Positions 34,256-44,794 of a stretch of 64,000 nucleotides of DNA are shown piece by piece. Numbering within the stretch: the first letter of the stretch is position 1; every line of letters starts with the position of its first letter. The notes beneath the pieces are model-generated. The model had not been told where the DNA came from. It saw only the letters and a program-made list of their open reading frames with translations, and ran no database searches. The translations under genes were made by a program, and so were the position numbers. This stretch comes from Yonghaparkia sp. Root332 (GTDB taxonomy: Bacteria > Actinomycetota > Actinomycetes > Actinomycetales > Microbacteriaceae): the NCBI RefSeq assembly GCF_001425665.1, contig NZ_LMCX01000001.1, positions 927,651 through 991,650 of the forward strand, written 5' to 3'.

Positions 34256-34912
34256 ATGGACCCGAGCGCGCGCACCCCCGTGCGGCTCGCGATCCTCGAC
34301 GACCACGAGCTCCTGCTCGACAGCATCGCCTCCTGGATCTCGGCCAACGCTCCCGACTTCGACCTCGTGCTCACGGCGTCGACGTGGTTCGGGCTCGTGC
34401 AGAGCGACCGCTTCCCGACCGACCTCGTGCTCATCGACTTCCAGCTGCAGGAGCCGGTCTCGATCGAGGCGCGCGTGCGCACCTGCCGCGCGGCGGGGGC
34501 GAAGGTCATCGTGCTGTCGAGCCTCGAGACCGCCGACGACCGCGACCGCGCCTTCGACGCCGGCGCCTCCGCGTTCCTCTCCAAGGCGCTCCCGCTCGGC
34601 GAGGTCATGGAGACGGCGCGCCGCGTGATGGGGATGGAGTCCTCCGGCGAGCCGTCGCGCGACTGGCGGCCGCTGCCCTCCGGCGCCCAGCACGCGGCGC
34701 GCCCGAAGCTCTCCACGAGCGAGCGCGAGGCGCTCGTGCTCTACGTCAACGGCAACTCGACCGCCGAGGTGGCGCGTCAGATGCACGTGCAGTACGAGAC
34801 TGCGAAGACCTACCTGCGCCGCGTGCGCGAGAAGTACGCGCGCGCCGGCAGGCCCGCGAGCTCCAAGACCGACCTCATCCGACGAGCAGCAGAAGACGGG
34901 CACTTGCGCTGA
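34256..34912 (+). CDS. Orphan NarL/LuxR-type response regulator
   Basis: A 218-residue two-domain protein. The receiver has acidic residues in ILDDHELL, phospho-acceptor D61 in LVLIDFQLQ and the Lys of SKALPLGE. The C-terminal helix-turn-helix (STSEREALVLYVNGNSTAEVARQMHVQYETAKTYLRRVREKYA) is LuxR type. No histidine kinase is adjacent. Its TGA overlaps the tdk ATG (TGATG), so the two are co-translated, which suggests a link with nucleotide metabolism; this is inference. Confidence 0.88.
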   Translation: MDPSARTPVRLAILDDHELLLDSIASWISANAPDFDLVLTASTWFGLVQSDRFPTDLVLIDFQLQEPVSIEARVRTCRAAGAKVIVLSSLETADDRDRAFDAGASAFLSKALPLGEVMETARRVMGMESSGEPSRDWRPLPSGAQHAARPKLSTSEREALVLYVNGNSTAEVARQMHVQYETAKTYLRRVREKYARAGRPASSKTDLIRRAAEDGHLR

Positions 34913-35580
34913 TGGCGAAGCTGTACTTCCGATACGGGGCGATGAACAGCGGCAAGAGCACCGCTCTGCTGCAGGCCGCCTACAACTACGAGGAGCGCGG
35001 GCAGAAGGTCCTGCTCGCCAAACCCCGCATCGACACCAAGGGCGACCAGCTCATCGTGTCGAGGCTCGGCGTCACGCGGGAGGTCGACTTCACGATCGGC
35101 CCCGACGACGACATCTACGCGCTCTTCCAGCGCGAGCGCGAGGCCGTCATCCGCTCCACCGGCCGCGACGTCGCGTGCCTCCTTCTCGACGAATCCCAGT
35201 TCCTGAGCCCCCAGCAGGTCGACGACCTCCTGCGCATCGCCATCCGCGAGAACATCCCCGTTCTCGCCTACGGCATCCGCACCGACTTCCAGACCGCCGC
35301 GTTCCCCGGCAGCCGACGCCTGCTGGAGGTCGCGCACTCGCTCGAGGAGCTCAAGACCATCTGCCGCTGCGGCCGCAAGGCCGTCTTCAACGCCCGCACC
35401 ATCGGGGGCGTGTTCGTCTTCGACGGCGACCAGGTCGCGATCGACGGCGCGGATGTCACGTACGAGAGCCTGTGCGGAGCGTGCTACCTCGACGAGTCGG
35501 GCGACTCGCTCGCCTCGGGGTGGCGGGCGCCGGTGGCGCTCGGGAGTTCGGAGCTGGGGCCGGATCCGGACTTCGCGTAG
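34912..35580 (+). CDS. tdk: Thymidine kinase, type II
   Basis: A 222-residue salvage enzyme that phosphorylates thymidine with ATP. The P-loop is GAMNSGKST near the N-terminus, LLLDESQFLS holds the catalytic Glu, YGIRTDFQTAAFPGS is the lasso region, and CRCGRKA with CGACY forms the zinc site. It starts inside the stop codon of the regulator upstream. The adjacent terminator is a perfect 17-bp hairpin at 35789. Confidence 0.95.
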   Translation: MAKLYFRYGAMNSGKSTALLQAAYNYEERGQKVLLAKPRIDTKGDQLIVSRLGVTREVDFTIGPDDDIYALFQREREAVIRSTGRDVACLLLDESQFLSPQQVDDLLRIAIRENIPVLAYGIRTDFQTAAFPGSRRLLEVAHSLEELKTICRCGRKAVFNARTIGGVFVFDGDQVAIDGADVTYESLCGACYLDESGDSLASGWRAPVALGSSELGPDPDFA

Positions 35581-35788
35581 GTCGTCGTCCTGCTTTGCGG
35601 GGCGGCTGCCGCGATGCGGCCGCCGTCCGCTGCGCGCGGCTTCGGAGCGCGGGCCCGCGACACTCCTGCTCGCGCAACCGGATTTGTCCCCATCGCACCG
35701 ACGGCACAGCGCTGCGCGCTGCGCCATTACGGGCGACGTGGGCCCACCTGCTGGGTGCAGCTTCGCGTCCGAGATACCCCAGACCCAA

Positions 35789-35825
35789 TGAGAAAGGGAC
35801 CGCCCTCTGGGCGGTCCCTTTCTCA
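35789..35825. terminator. Bidirectional terminator between tdk and tRNA-Pro
   Basis: TGAGAAAGGGACCGCCC at 35789-35805 pairs perfectly over 17 bases with 35809-35825 around the loop TCT. The AGAAA/TTTCT base gives short U-rich ends in both directions. It serves tdk on the plus strand and the tRNA operon on the minus strand. I see nothing else in 35581-35788. Confidence 0.88.
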
Positions 35826-35830
35826 TTCAG

Positions 35831-35904
35831 TCGGGGTAACAGGATTTGAACCTGCGGCCTCGTCGTCCCGAACGACGCGCGCTACCAAGCTGCGCCATAC
35901 CCCG
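35831..35904 (-). tRNA. tRNA-Pro (anticodon CGG)
   Basis: A 74-base cloverleaf. The acceptor arm CGGGGTA pairs with TACCCCG, the D-arm is GGCGCAGCTTGGTAGCGCG, the anticodon stem CGTCG/CGACG encloses TTCGGGA with CGG at 34-36, and the T-arm has GGTTCAAATCC. The CCA end is not encoded. It lies 24 bases after the metallophosphoesterase gene on the same strand and is followed at once by the strong terminator. Confidence 0.97.
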
Positions 35905-35928
35905 GTGCGCCGCGCGAGCGGCACCTCG

Positions 35929-36882
35929 TCAAGAATAGCCGATGTCGTCGGCCACGAGCGTCACGAGCACCGCCTCGGGCGGGCAGGCGAATCGGAAGGG
36001 CGCGAAGATCGAGTGCCCGAGGCCCGCCGAGACGTTCAGGAAGGCGGCTCGATGCGCGTGATGCCACATGCTCAGGCCCCGCGCTCGCTCGCGCGGAAGG
36101 TCGCAGTTGGTGACGATCGCGCCGAAACCGGGCAGCGCGACCTGACCGCCGTGGGTGTGGCCGGCGAAGATGACGTCGGCGGCCTGCGTCGTGAAGGCGT
36201 TGAGCACGCGCTGGTACGGAGCGTGCGTGACGCCGATCATGACCGCGGGGTCGTCGCTGTCGTCCTCGTCGAGCTCGCGCAGAGCATCCACGAGACCCGG
36301 GAGCACATCGAGGCGGTCCCAGCCCCGGTGCGCGTCGTTCGTGCCCATGAACTCCAGGATCGACCCGTTGATCGTGAGCTGCGCGACGTCGTTGTTGAGC
36401 GAGTGCCAGCCGAGGCGGTCGACGTACAGCCGCTCGAGGGCATCGATGTCGAGCCGGGTGGGCTCCGAGGCGTCCCGCGAGCCCGACGGGCCGGTCAGGT
36501 ACGCGAGCGGATTCTTGAAGGTCGGCCCGAAGTAGTCGTTGGAGCCGTGGACGAAGACGCCGGGCACGCCGTCGAAGACCGACAGGGCCTCCTCGAGCGC
36601 GGGGAGGGCATCCACGTGGCCCATGCTGTCGCCCGTGTTGACGATGAGATCGGGCCTCAGGTCGGTGAGCGAGCGCACGAAGTCGATGCGGTCGAACTGC
36701 CACGGTGCAAGGTGGAGGTCGCTCAGGTGCAGAATCCGGATCGGGTCGGCTCCCGGGGAGAGCACGGGGACGGTCTCCCGGCGGAGGCCGTAGGCGCGGC
36801 GCTCGACCGCGGTGGCGTACACGGCGACGGCCGCCGCGGCCCCGAGGGCCGCGACGGCCGCGAGCCGCGCGCTACCCGCCAC
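35929..36882 (-). CDS. Membrane-anchored metallophosphoesterase
   Basis: A 317-residue calcineurin-like phosphoesterase. An N-terminal hydrophobic helix (about residues 5-25) anchors it, probably with the catalytic domain outside. Metal motifs are HLSDLHL, NTGDSMGH, HGSNDYFG (in place of GNHE), VTHAPYQ and FAGHTHGGQ. GTG 36882 overlaps the end of the penicillin-binding protein gene by 11 bases. This pairing with a class A PBP and a tRNA-Pro gene is recurrent in actinobacteria. The substrate is unknown; a cell-envelope phospho-compound would fit. Confidence 0.88.
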   Translation of the reverse strand: MAGSARLAAVAALGAAAAVAVYATAVERRAYGLRRETVPVLSPGADPIRILHLSDLHLAPWQFDRIDFVRSLTDLRPDLIVNTGDSMGHVDALPALEEALSVFDGVPGVFVHGSNDYFGPTFKNPLAYLTGPSGSRDASEPTRLDIDALERLYVDRLGWHSLNNDVAQLTINGSILEFMGTNDAHRGWDRLDVLPGLVDALRELDEDDSDDPAVMIGVTHAPYQRVLNAFTTQAADVIFAGHTHGGQVALPGFGAIVTNCDLPRERARGLSMWHHAHRAAFLNVSAGLGHSIFAPFRFACPPEAVLVTLVADDIGYS

Positions 36883-39496
36883 CGGGGTCCGGGGTCGGGG
36901 TCGGCGAGCCGCCGCCGCCCCCGCCTCCGCCGCCGTTGCCGCACTTGTCGCTCGCCACGCCGAGCGTGATGAGCGTGCTGCGGCTCGTCGACGTGCCGGC
37001 GGCCGGGCTCTGCGACTCGACGATGCCCTCGCGCGCGGGGTCGGCGCCGCCGTTGATCGGCACGCAGGAGGTCGCGATGTTGCTGAAGCCGGCGCCCTGC
37101 AGAGCCGCGCGGGCCTGGGCCTCGTCGTAGCCGGCGCTCGTGACGTCGGGGACCGTGGCGAGGTTGCCGTTGCTCAGCTGCACGCGCACGATCAGGCCGC
37201 GGCCGACGACGGAGCCGGGCGCAGGCGACGTGGCGGCCACCGTTCCCTGGGGCTGAGCCGAGTCGATCGTGTCGCCCTCGCCGTAGCGCAGACCGAGGCC
37301 CTCGAGGATGGCGCGCGCCTGCGACGGCGACTGCCCGATGAGGTTCGGGAGCTCGATGCCGCTACCGCGGATGAGACGCTGAGGCGGCTCCGGGAAGGCC
37401 GAGCCGCCGTACTGGGCGTTGGCGGCGCCGAGAATCTCGCGCATGATGCGGTGACGCAGCTCGCCGCCCCAGAAGCCCTCGGGGTTCTGGTACTGACGGA
37501 TCCGGGCGTTGCCGACGATGTTGCCCACCCAGACCGCCGTGGCGAACTCGGTCGTCGACGTGATCACCCAGGTGTCCTTCGACTGGTCCGTCGTCCCCGT
37601 CTTGCCGATGATCGGCGTGCCGTCGAACGGGTTGCTCGCGACCGCGGTGCCGCCGTCGACCATCGTGTACCCCATCGCGAAGGAAGCGGCTGCGGCGACC
37701 TCGGGGTCGATGCCCTGATCGCACTTCGGCGTCTGCCCCGGGAGCTCCTCGCCCTCGCGCGTGACGAAGCGGTCGACCATGATCGGCTCGCAGTACTGGC
37801 CGCCGTTGGCGATGCCGGCGTACGCGGCGGCCATCGTCAGCGGGGCGATCTCGTTCGTGCCGAGCACCGAGGAGGGGTTGGTCTGCAGCTCGCCCCCGTC
37901 GGCGCGATGCACGCCGAGGTCGGCCGCGCGGTTGCGGATCTCGCACAGGTCGAGCTGCGTCGCCATCGACACGAAGGCCGAGTTCACGGAGCGTCGCGTC
38001 GCCTGGATCGGGTCCATGGAGCCCGCGGCGCCCTCGTCGTTGCCGAACTTGAAGGTCTGGCCGGGGTCGACGCCGTTGCAGGAGTCGGTGAAGGCCGAGA
38101 ACGGATACTGGAAGGTCGAGGCGTCCACCACCTCGCGCAGCCCGCGCCCCTGGTTGAGCCACTCGATGAGGGTGAACATCTTGTAGGTCGAGCCCGGCTG
38201 GAACCCGCTCGAGCCGCCGTAGGCGCGGTCGGTGTTGAAGTTCACGGCCGTGTACTCGGGCCCGGGAGGAACCTCGCTGTTGTCGAAGAGCTTGTTCTGC
38301 GTCATCGTCAGGATCCGACCCGTGCCGGGCTCGACCGACACGGCGACGGCGCCGAGCTCGAGACGCGTCTCGCTGGCGGGCGCGTAGCGCAGCACGGCGT
38401 CGTACGCGACCTGCTGCAGGGACATGTTGAGCGTGGTGTAGACGTCGATGCCGCCGGTCTTCCAGGCGTCCAGCCGAGACTCGGCGTCGGCGCCGAGAGA
38501 CTCGAAGTTGGCCACGTTGCGCACGACGTAGTCGCAGAAGAACCGCGCGTAGTCGTTCGCCGCGATGCAGCCGTTGCGCGGCGGGGTCGGGGTGACGAAG
38601 GCCTCATCGACGGGGATGGCGACCGCCTCGTCGTACTGGGCCTGCGTGATCATGTCGTAGGCGAGCATGTTGCCGAGGATGACGTCGCGGCGCTCCTGGT
38701 TGCCCGCGTAGTTGTCCGGCGTCTTGAGCGAGCGCGCGCCGGGCTCCTGGACGATCGCGATGAGGCTCGCCGCCTGGGCCAGGGTGAGATCGGCGGCGGT
38801 CGTGTTGAAGTACTCCTGCGCGGCGGCCTGGATCCCGTACGTGTTGCCGCCGAAGCCCGCGATGTTCAGGTAGGCGAGCATGATCTCGTCCTTCGTGAAC
38901 TCCTTCTCGAGGTTGATCGCGAGCTTCGCCTCGTTGAGCTTGCGCTCCAGGCTCGACTCCTGGCACGAGTCGTACTCGGCGCGGAACGCCTCCTCGTCGG
39001 TGCCCTGGAGCTTGAGCGACTCCTGGATGCAGATGTTCTTCACGAGCTGCATGGTGAGCGTCGAGGCGCCGGACTCGATGCCGCCGGAGACGACGTTGCC
39101 GACGGCGGCGCGGATGACCGACTGCACGTCGACGCCGTTGTGCTCGTAGAAGCGGCGGTCCTCGCCGGCGAGAGTGGCGTCCTTGACGAAGTCGCTGACC
39201 TCCTCCCACGCCACCTCCTCGCGGTTCTGGGCGAAGACCGTGGCGATCGCCGTGTACCCCGCGGCGGGGTCGGCGGTCTTCTGCGCGTAGATCGTGTTGC
39301 GCTGCTGGAGCTCGTTGATCTCGATGTACTCGGGCAGGCTGTCGAAGATGCCGATGGTGTTGCTCGCGGCCATCCCCGTCAGCGCGATCGCGGGCGTGAC
39401 CATGACGGTGGCGAGCACGCCGGCGATGACCGAGAGGCCGAGCATCCCGATGAAGGATCCGGCCCGCGTCGAGACCGGGCGATTCTGGGCAGACAT
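36872..39496 (-). CDS. Class A penicillin-binding protein (glycosyltransferase-transpeptidase) with PASTA domains
   Basis: An 874-residue bifunctional peptidoglycan synthase. A membrane helix at about 15-40 is followed by the GT51 domain with E112 in AGEDRRFYEHNGVD and GASTLTMQLVKN. The transpeptidase has S436-T-Y-K439, SVNSAF and K632-T-G-T. Two PASTA domains (from IELPNLIGQSPSQAR and ATVPDVTSAGYDEAQ) precede a Cys pair and a Gly/Pro/Thr tail. It polymerises glycan strands and cross-links stems on the outer face. ATG 39496 has TACCCT ending 7 bases upstream and no clear ribosome binding site. It heads an operon with the metallophosphoesterase and probably tRNA-Pro. Confidence 0.95.
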   Translation of the reverse strand: MSAQNRPVSTRAGSFIGMLGLSVIAGVLATVMVTPAIALTGMAASNTIGIFDSLPEYIEINELQQRNTIYAQKTADPAAGYTAIATVFAQNREEVAWEEVSDFVKDATLAGEDRRFYEHNGVDVQSVIRAAVGNVVSGGIESGASTLTMQLVKNICIQESLKLQGTDEEAFRAEYDSCQESSLERKLNEAKLAINLEKEFTKDEIMLAYLNIAGFGGNTYGIQAAAQEYFNTTAADLTLAQAASLIAIVQEPGARSLKTPDNYAGNQERRDVILGNMLAYDMITQAQYDEAVAIPVDEAFVTPTPPRNGCIAANDYARFFCDYVVRNVANFESLGADAESRLDAWKTGGIDVYTTLNMSLQQVAYDAVLRYAPASETRLELGAVAVSVEPGTGRILTMTQNKLFDNSEVPPGPEYTAVNFNTDRAYGGSSGFQPGSTYKMFTLIEWLNQGRGLREVVDASTFQYPFSAFTDSCNGVDPGQTFKFGNDEGAAGSMDPIQATRRSVNSAFVSMATQLDLCEIRNRAADLGVHRADGGELQTNPSSVLGTNEIAPLTMAAAYAGIANGGQYCEPIMVDRFVTREGEELPGQTPKCDQGIDPEVAAAASFAMGYTMVDGGTAVASNPFDGTPIIGKTGTTDQSKDTWVITSTTEFATAVWVGNIVGNARIRQYQNPEGFWGGELRHRIMREILGAANAQYGGSAFPEPPQRLIRGSGIELPNLIGQSPSQARAILEGLGLRYGEGDTIDSAQPQGTVAATSPAPGSVVGRGLIVRVQLSNGNLATVPDVTSAGYDEAQARAALQGAGFSNIATSCVPINGGADPAREGIVESQSPAAGTSTSRSTLITLGVASDKCGNGGGGGGGGGSPTPTPDPGGG

Positions 39497-39503
39497 AGAC
39501 TCA

Positions 39504-39509
39504 AGGGTA
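39504..39509 (-). promoter_or_regulatory. Probable -10 box, leaderless PBP gene
   Basis: TACCCT on the minus strand ends 7 bases before ATG 39496. The same hexamer precedes the GNAT gene at 4079. Confidence 0.4.
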
Positions 39510-39546
39510 CGCGATGACCCTATGAGGAAGACCGAAGGACCCGACG

Positions 39547-39702
39547 ATGACTCAATGGGAGTACACGACCACTCCGCTCCTCATCCACAGCACGACCGCG
39601 ATCCTCAACAACTGGGGCGAGCAGGGCTGGGAGCTCGTGCAGATCGTCACCGGCCCCGAGGGCGGTCTCGTGGCCTACCTCAAGCGCCCCAAGGCGGCGT
39701 GA
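39547..39702 (+). CDS. Small DUF4177-like protein
   Basis: A 51-residue protein beginning MTQWEYTTTPLL and containing NNWGEQGWELVQIV, the conserved core of the DUF4177 family. AAGGA lies 8 bases before ATG 39547. The function is unknown; such proteins are short beta-alpha-beta units. It is divergent from the PBP gene and only one base separates its stop from the RidA start, so the two are co-expressed. Confidence 0.85.
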   Translation: MTQWEYTTTPLLIHSTTAILNNWGEQGWELVQIVTGPEGGLVAYLKRPKAA

Positions 39703-39703
39703 G

Positions 39704-40168
39704 ATGAGCCGCATCGACGCGCGTCTCGCCGAGCTCGGGCTGAGCATCCCCGCCCTCGCCAAGCCGGTCGCCGCCTACGTGCCCGCGACGATCTCGGGTC
39801 ACCTCGTCTTCACCGCCGGCCAGCTGCCGTTCGTCGACGGCGCGCTGCCGGCGACCGGCAAGGTCGGCGACGCGGTCTCGGCAGAGGATGCGGCCGGCTA
39901 TGCCGGCCGGTGCGTCCTCAACGCGCTCGCGGCGGTGCAGAGCGTCATCGGCTCGCTCGACCGGTTGACGCGCATCGTCAAGGTCACGGGCTTCGTCGCC
40001 TCGACCCCCGACTTCACCGGCCAGCCCGCCGTGCTGAACGGCGCGAGCACCCTGCTCGGCGAGATCTTCGGCGATGAGATCGGCGCGCACGCCCGCAGCG
40101 CCGTCGGCGTCGCCGTTCTGCCGCTCGACGCCCCCGTCGAGGTCGAGCTCGTCGTCGAGTTCGCCTAG
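39704..40168 (+). CDS. RidA-family protein (YjgF/YER057c/UK114)
   Basis: A 154-residue Rid protein. Family features are FTAGQLPFVDGAL near residue 35 and RSAVGVAVLPLDAPVEVELVVEF at the C-terminus, containing the Arg used by deaminases of 2-aminoacrylate-type enamines. The sequence resembles the Rid4-7 groups and not canonical RidA, so enamine deaminase activity is likely but not certain. ATG 39704 is one base after the DUF4177-like stop. A strong hairpin separates it from convergent acs. Confidence 0.87.
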   Translation: MSRIDARLAELGLSIPALAKPVAAYVPATISGHLVFTAGQLPFVDGALPATGKVGDAVSAEDAAGYAGRCVLNALAAVQSVIGSLDRLTRIVKVTGFVASTPDFTGQPAVLNGASTLLGEIFGDEIGAHARSAVGVAVLPLDAPVEVELVVEFA

Positions 40169-40187
40169 GCGGCGCCCACGACGAGAA

Positions 40188-40216
40188 ACGGGGCCCCCGC
40201 CTGGCAGGGGCCCCGT
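40188..40216. terminator. Bidirectional terminator between ridA-like gene and acs
   Basis: ACGGGGCCCC at 40188-40197 pairs with GGGGCCCCGT at 40207-40216 around a 9-base loop. Outer ACGACGA/TCGTCGT segments can extend the stem. It serves both convergent genes. Confidence 0.75.
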
Positions 40217-40252
40217 TCGTCGTGATCGGCGGCCGCGCGGCCGCCGACGGTC

Positions 40253-42202
<1,950 letters not shown>

Positions 42203-42413
42203 CGTCATCCTTGGTCGATGTGCGTAACAGGCCTGGACTGCCGCAACGCTGAGGTGGTCGACCGCCATCCTATTCACCGGCGAGGCGGTCGCCACGGCTC
42301 GGGCCCGTCCTGCGACGAACGCGCGCGATCCGGCGACGAGCGGGCTCATCCGCGCCTCCGATCCCCGCTCGTCCCGGTCCGCGAGCTCCACCGATCGGGG
42401 CTGCGGCTCCCGT

Positions 42414-42443
42414 CGGTCGGGGGCCCGATCGTGCCCCCGACCG
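42414..42443. repeat. Hairpin in the acs-6C intergenic region
   Basis: CGGTCGGGGGC at 42414-42424 pairs with GCCCCCGACCG at 42433-42443 around an 8-base loop. It lies 40 bases upstream of the 6C promoter. It could be an operator or the end of an unseen transcript. Confidence 0.55.
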
Positions 42444-42483
42444 GGGGTCGGCACTTTGGGGGACAATTCGGGGTCGGAAACTC

Positions 42484-42511
42484 TTGACGCACGGGTGCGC
42501 TGTCGTAGACT
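42484..42511 (+). promoter_or_regulatory. Promoter of the 6C small RNA
   Basis: TTGACG at 42484-42489 and TAGACT at 42506-42511 with a 16-base spacer form one of the clearest promoters in the window. The expected start is near 42518. Confidence 0.8.
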
Positions 42512-42517
42512 GATCCC

Positions 42518-42683
42518 TGTCAGCAGCAAGACTGACTTGAGCAGCACGGCTACGATTCCCCCCAATCGCGTGCTGCTGAGGCGGCGCCCATTTCCCCCCA
42601 AAGTTGGGCGCCGCCCCCCAAACTCCGCACGACACAGCTCGACGAACGGCTCCTCCCCACGAGGAGCCGTTCGTTCTTTCTCC
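42518..42683 (+). ncRNA. 6C: 6C small RNA
   Basis: Two stem-loops each expose six cytosines. In the first, AGCAGCACG (42540-42548) pairs with CGTGCTGCT (42569-42577), with an inner stem CGATT/AATCG around C6 at 42558-42563. In the second, GGCGGCGCCCA (42580-42590) pairs with TGGGCGCCGCC (42605-42615) around C6 at 42594-42599. A promoter precedes it and a terminator with a T-rich tail ends it. This is the defining architecture of the actinobacterial 6C RNA (B11 in Mycobacterium tuberculosis), whose C-rich loops can pair with G-rich ribosome binding sites. Its position before tad genes matches the mycobacterial neighbourhood. Confidence 0.93.
42643..42682 (+). terminator. Intrinsic terminator of 6C RNA
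   Basis: CGAACGGCTCCTC at 42643-42655 pairs with GAGGAGCCGTTCG at 42661-42673, followed by TTCTTTCTCCCC. It is the only classical U-rich terminator in the window. Confidence 0.9.
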
Positions 42684-42738
42684 CCTCGTGCGGGTCGGAG
42701 CCGGCCTCCGCGGTCGCGCGTCCGGCGAGGATCGGGCG

Positions 42739-43800
42739 ATGCACCGCGCGCCGTTCGTCCCCCGAGATCCTCGTCGCCCGACAGAGGGGGAGGGCCCTTC
42801 CGGACCTGTCCCGATCCCCCGTGAGCTCGACGCGGACCTGCGCGCGATCCTCGGCCCCCTGGCCCGCGCCGTCGAGGACGACGCGACGACCGACGTCTTC
42901 GTCACGGGCGACGGGGCGGTGTGGCGCGATGCCGGGGCGGGCGTGCACCGCGTGCCGGGCATCCGCCTCGATGCCACGGCGGCCAGGGAGCTCGCCGTCC
43001 GCCTCATCGAGCACGGCGGACGGCACATCGACGAGGCGACGCCCTGCGCCGACGTGCGCATCGGCGACGGCATGCGCGTGCACGCCGCACTCCCGCCGAT
43101 CGCATGGGCGGGGCCGGCGCTGTCGATCCGGCTGCCGCGATCGCGTCCGGTGACCCTGGCGGACTCGGGGCTCGCCCCCGCGGTCGTCGACGCCCTGCGC
43201 GGTGCGCTCTCCGATCGCCGCACGGTGCTCGTCACGGGCGCGACCGGAAGCGGGAAGACGACGCTGCTTGCGGCCTGGCTCTCCGAGGCCGCCCCGACCG
43301 AGCGGATCGTCGTCATCGAGGACGTCGCGGAGGCGCGCATCCGGCACCCCCACGTCGTCGGTCTCGAGTGCCGGCAGGCGAACCTCGAGGGTGCCGGCGA
43401 GGTCGATCTCGCCCGGCTCGTGCGCGAGGCGCTCCGGATGCGCCCCGATCGGCTCGTGGTGGGGGAGTGCCGGGGTGCGGAGGTGCGCGAGTTCCTCGCC
43501 GCGCTCAACACCGGGCATCGCGGAGGGGCGGGGACCCTCCACGCCAACTCTCTCGCCGACGTGCCGAGCCGTCTCGAGGCGGTGGGCATGATCGCGGGCC
43601 TCGACCCGCTCGCCCTCGCGCGCCAGGCGCTCAGCGGCATCGACCTGGTCGTGCACCTCGCGCGCGCGCTCGGAGGCGCGCGGACCGCGGAGCTCGGCCG
43701 GTTCCGGCTGGACGGGCGGGAGCGCCTCGCGATCGAGCCGCTCCCGCCCGAGCCGCTCTCTCGTCGGCAGCTCTCCGATCCAGCCGGGGTCAGAGCATGA
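42739..43800 (+). CDS. tadA: Tad pilus assembly ATPase, TadA/CpaF family
   Basis: A 353-residue secretion ATPase. The P-loop GATGSGKTT holds K173; [17 protein letters not shown] is the Asp-box region, [15 protein letters not shown] the Walker B and [15 protein letters not shown] the His box. It lacks the long N-terminal domain of some CpaF proteins, as in Mycobacterium Rv3659c. It powers extrusion of Flp-type pilin. ATG 42739 follows GAGGA by 7 bases. It overlaps the next gene by ATGA and starts the tad operon just after the 6C RNA. Confidence 0.92.
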   Translation: MHRAPFVPRDPRRPTEGEGPSGPVPIPRELDADLRAILGPLARAVEDDATTDVFVTGDGAVWRDAGAGVHRVPGIRLDATAARELAVRLIEHGGRHIDEATPCADVRIGDGMRVHAALPPIAWAGPALSIRLPRSRPVTLADSGLAPAVVDALRGALSDRRTVLVTGATGSGKTTLLAAWLSEAAPTERIVVIEDVAEARIRHPHVVGLECRQANLEGAGEVDLARLVREALRMRPDRLVVGECRGAEVREFLAALNTGHRGGAGTLHANSLADVPSRLEAVGMIAGLDPLALARQALSGIDLVVHLARALGGARTAELGRFRLDGRERLAIEPLPPEPLSRRQLSDPAGVRA

Positions 43801-44717
43801 CGGAGGAGTCGGACGCCCTCGCGAGCCATGTCCACCGACTGGCGGTCCTCGTCGGCGCCGGCATCGCGCCCGCGTCGGCGTGGAGGCACGTCGCCGGTGC
43901 GGCCCACCCGCCGGACCGGGCACTCGACGCGATCGTGCACGGCGTCGACGCGGGCGCGCCGCTGTCGGAGTCTCTCGCCGCGGTCGCGCGCGAGCACGGA
44001 GCGAGGTGGCGGGCGCTCGCGGCGGCCTGGTCGGTCGCGTCCATCAGCGGCGCGCCGCTGGCTCCGGCGCTCACCGCGTTCGCCCAGGCCGTGCGCGATC
44101 GCACGGCCGCCCAGCGCGACATCGAGGTGGCGCTCGCCGGCCCGCGGGCGACCGCCCGCATCGTCCTCGCCCTGCCCCTCGTCGCCGTCGGTCTCGCCCT
44201 GCTGGCCGGCGCCGACCTCGCGGCGAGCCTCGCGCATCCGATCGGTGTCGCGAGCATCGCGACGGGTCTCGCTCTCGGGGTGCTCGCACGGGTCTGGATG
44301 AGACGGATGCTCCGCGCGGCCTCGCCGCCTCCGCCGACCATCGGCCTGCCCCTCGACCTCCTCGCCGTCGCGGCCGCCGGAGGCGGCTCGCCCGAGGCCG
44401 CCCGCGAGACCGTGCTGCGGGCGCTCGTCGAGGCGCAGCTCCTCCCGCCGCGAGGCGACCGCGCGCAGGAGGCCGACGCGCTCGGTCGGCTCGTCGAGCT
44501 CTCCCGCCGGTCCGGCGCGCCGCTCGGAGCGCTCGCCCGCGCCGAAGCCGCGGAGGCCCGCGCCGCCGAGCGCGCTCGGGCACGACGATCGGCGGAGGAG
44601 CTGGCCGTGAGGCTCATGCTCCCGCTCGGCGTCTGCGTCCTTCCCTCCTTCCTCTGCCTGGGCGTGGTGCCGATGCTCGTCGGACTCCTCTCCTCCACAG
44701 CGGGGGCGGGGTCATGA
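43797..44717 (+). CDS. Type II secretion F-family membrane protein, TadB/TadC-like
   Basis: A 306-residue protein with a cytoplasmic T2SSF segment (VHRLAVLVGAGIAPASAWRHVA) and hydrophobic helices at about 125-165 and 280-305. A second T2SSF-like segment (LLAVAAAGGGSPEAARETVLRAL) suggests that the functions of TadB and TadC are merged in one shortened protein. It should form the inner-membrane platform for the pilus ATPase. It is coupled to tadA by ATGA. Confidence 0.85.
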   Translation: MTEESDALASHVHRLAVLVGAGIAPASAWRHVAGAAHPPDRALDAIVHGVDAGAPLSESLAAVAREHGARWRALAAAWSVASISGAPLAPALTAFAQAVRDRTAAQRDIEVALAGPRATARIVLALPLVAVGLALLAGADLAASLAHPIGVASIATGLALGVLARVWMRRMLRAASPPPPTIGLPLDLLAVAAAGGGSPEAARETVLRALVEAQLLPPRGDRAQEADALGRLVELSRRSGAPLGALARAEAAEARAAERARARRSAEELAVRLMLPLGVCVLPSFLCLGVVPMLVGLLSSTAGAGS

Positions 44718-44794
44718 GCTTCGCCGTTCTGCCGCTCGGGGCCGCCGAGCGAGCGGCGCTCGCCGCACACTGGTTCCGGTTCGTGCCCCCGACC

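Noticed and set aside
32276-34903. Long N-terminal extension of the minus-strand frame of the PxpBC fusion
   Set aside because: The extension runs antisense to the radical SAM and regulator genes, has no homology, and GTG 32275 with the GTGA overlap is the natural start.
35614-36969. Open frame reading through the terminator and tRNA-Pro with a VTGFEPAASSSR segment
   Set aside because: The segment is a translated antisense tRNA and terminator, a common false ORF in databases.
42270-44237. 655-codon minus-strand frame opposite the Tad genes and 6C RNA
   Set aside because: Low-complexity shadow frame; the plus-strand tadA and TadB/C proteins have clear motifs.
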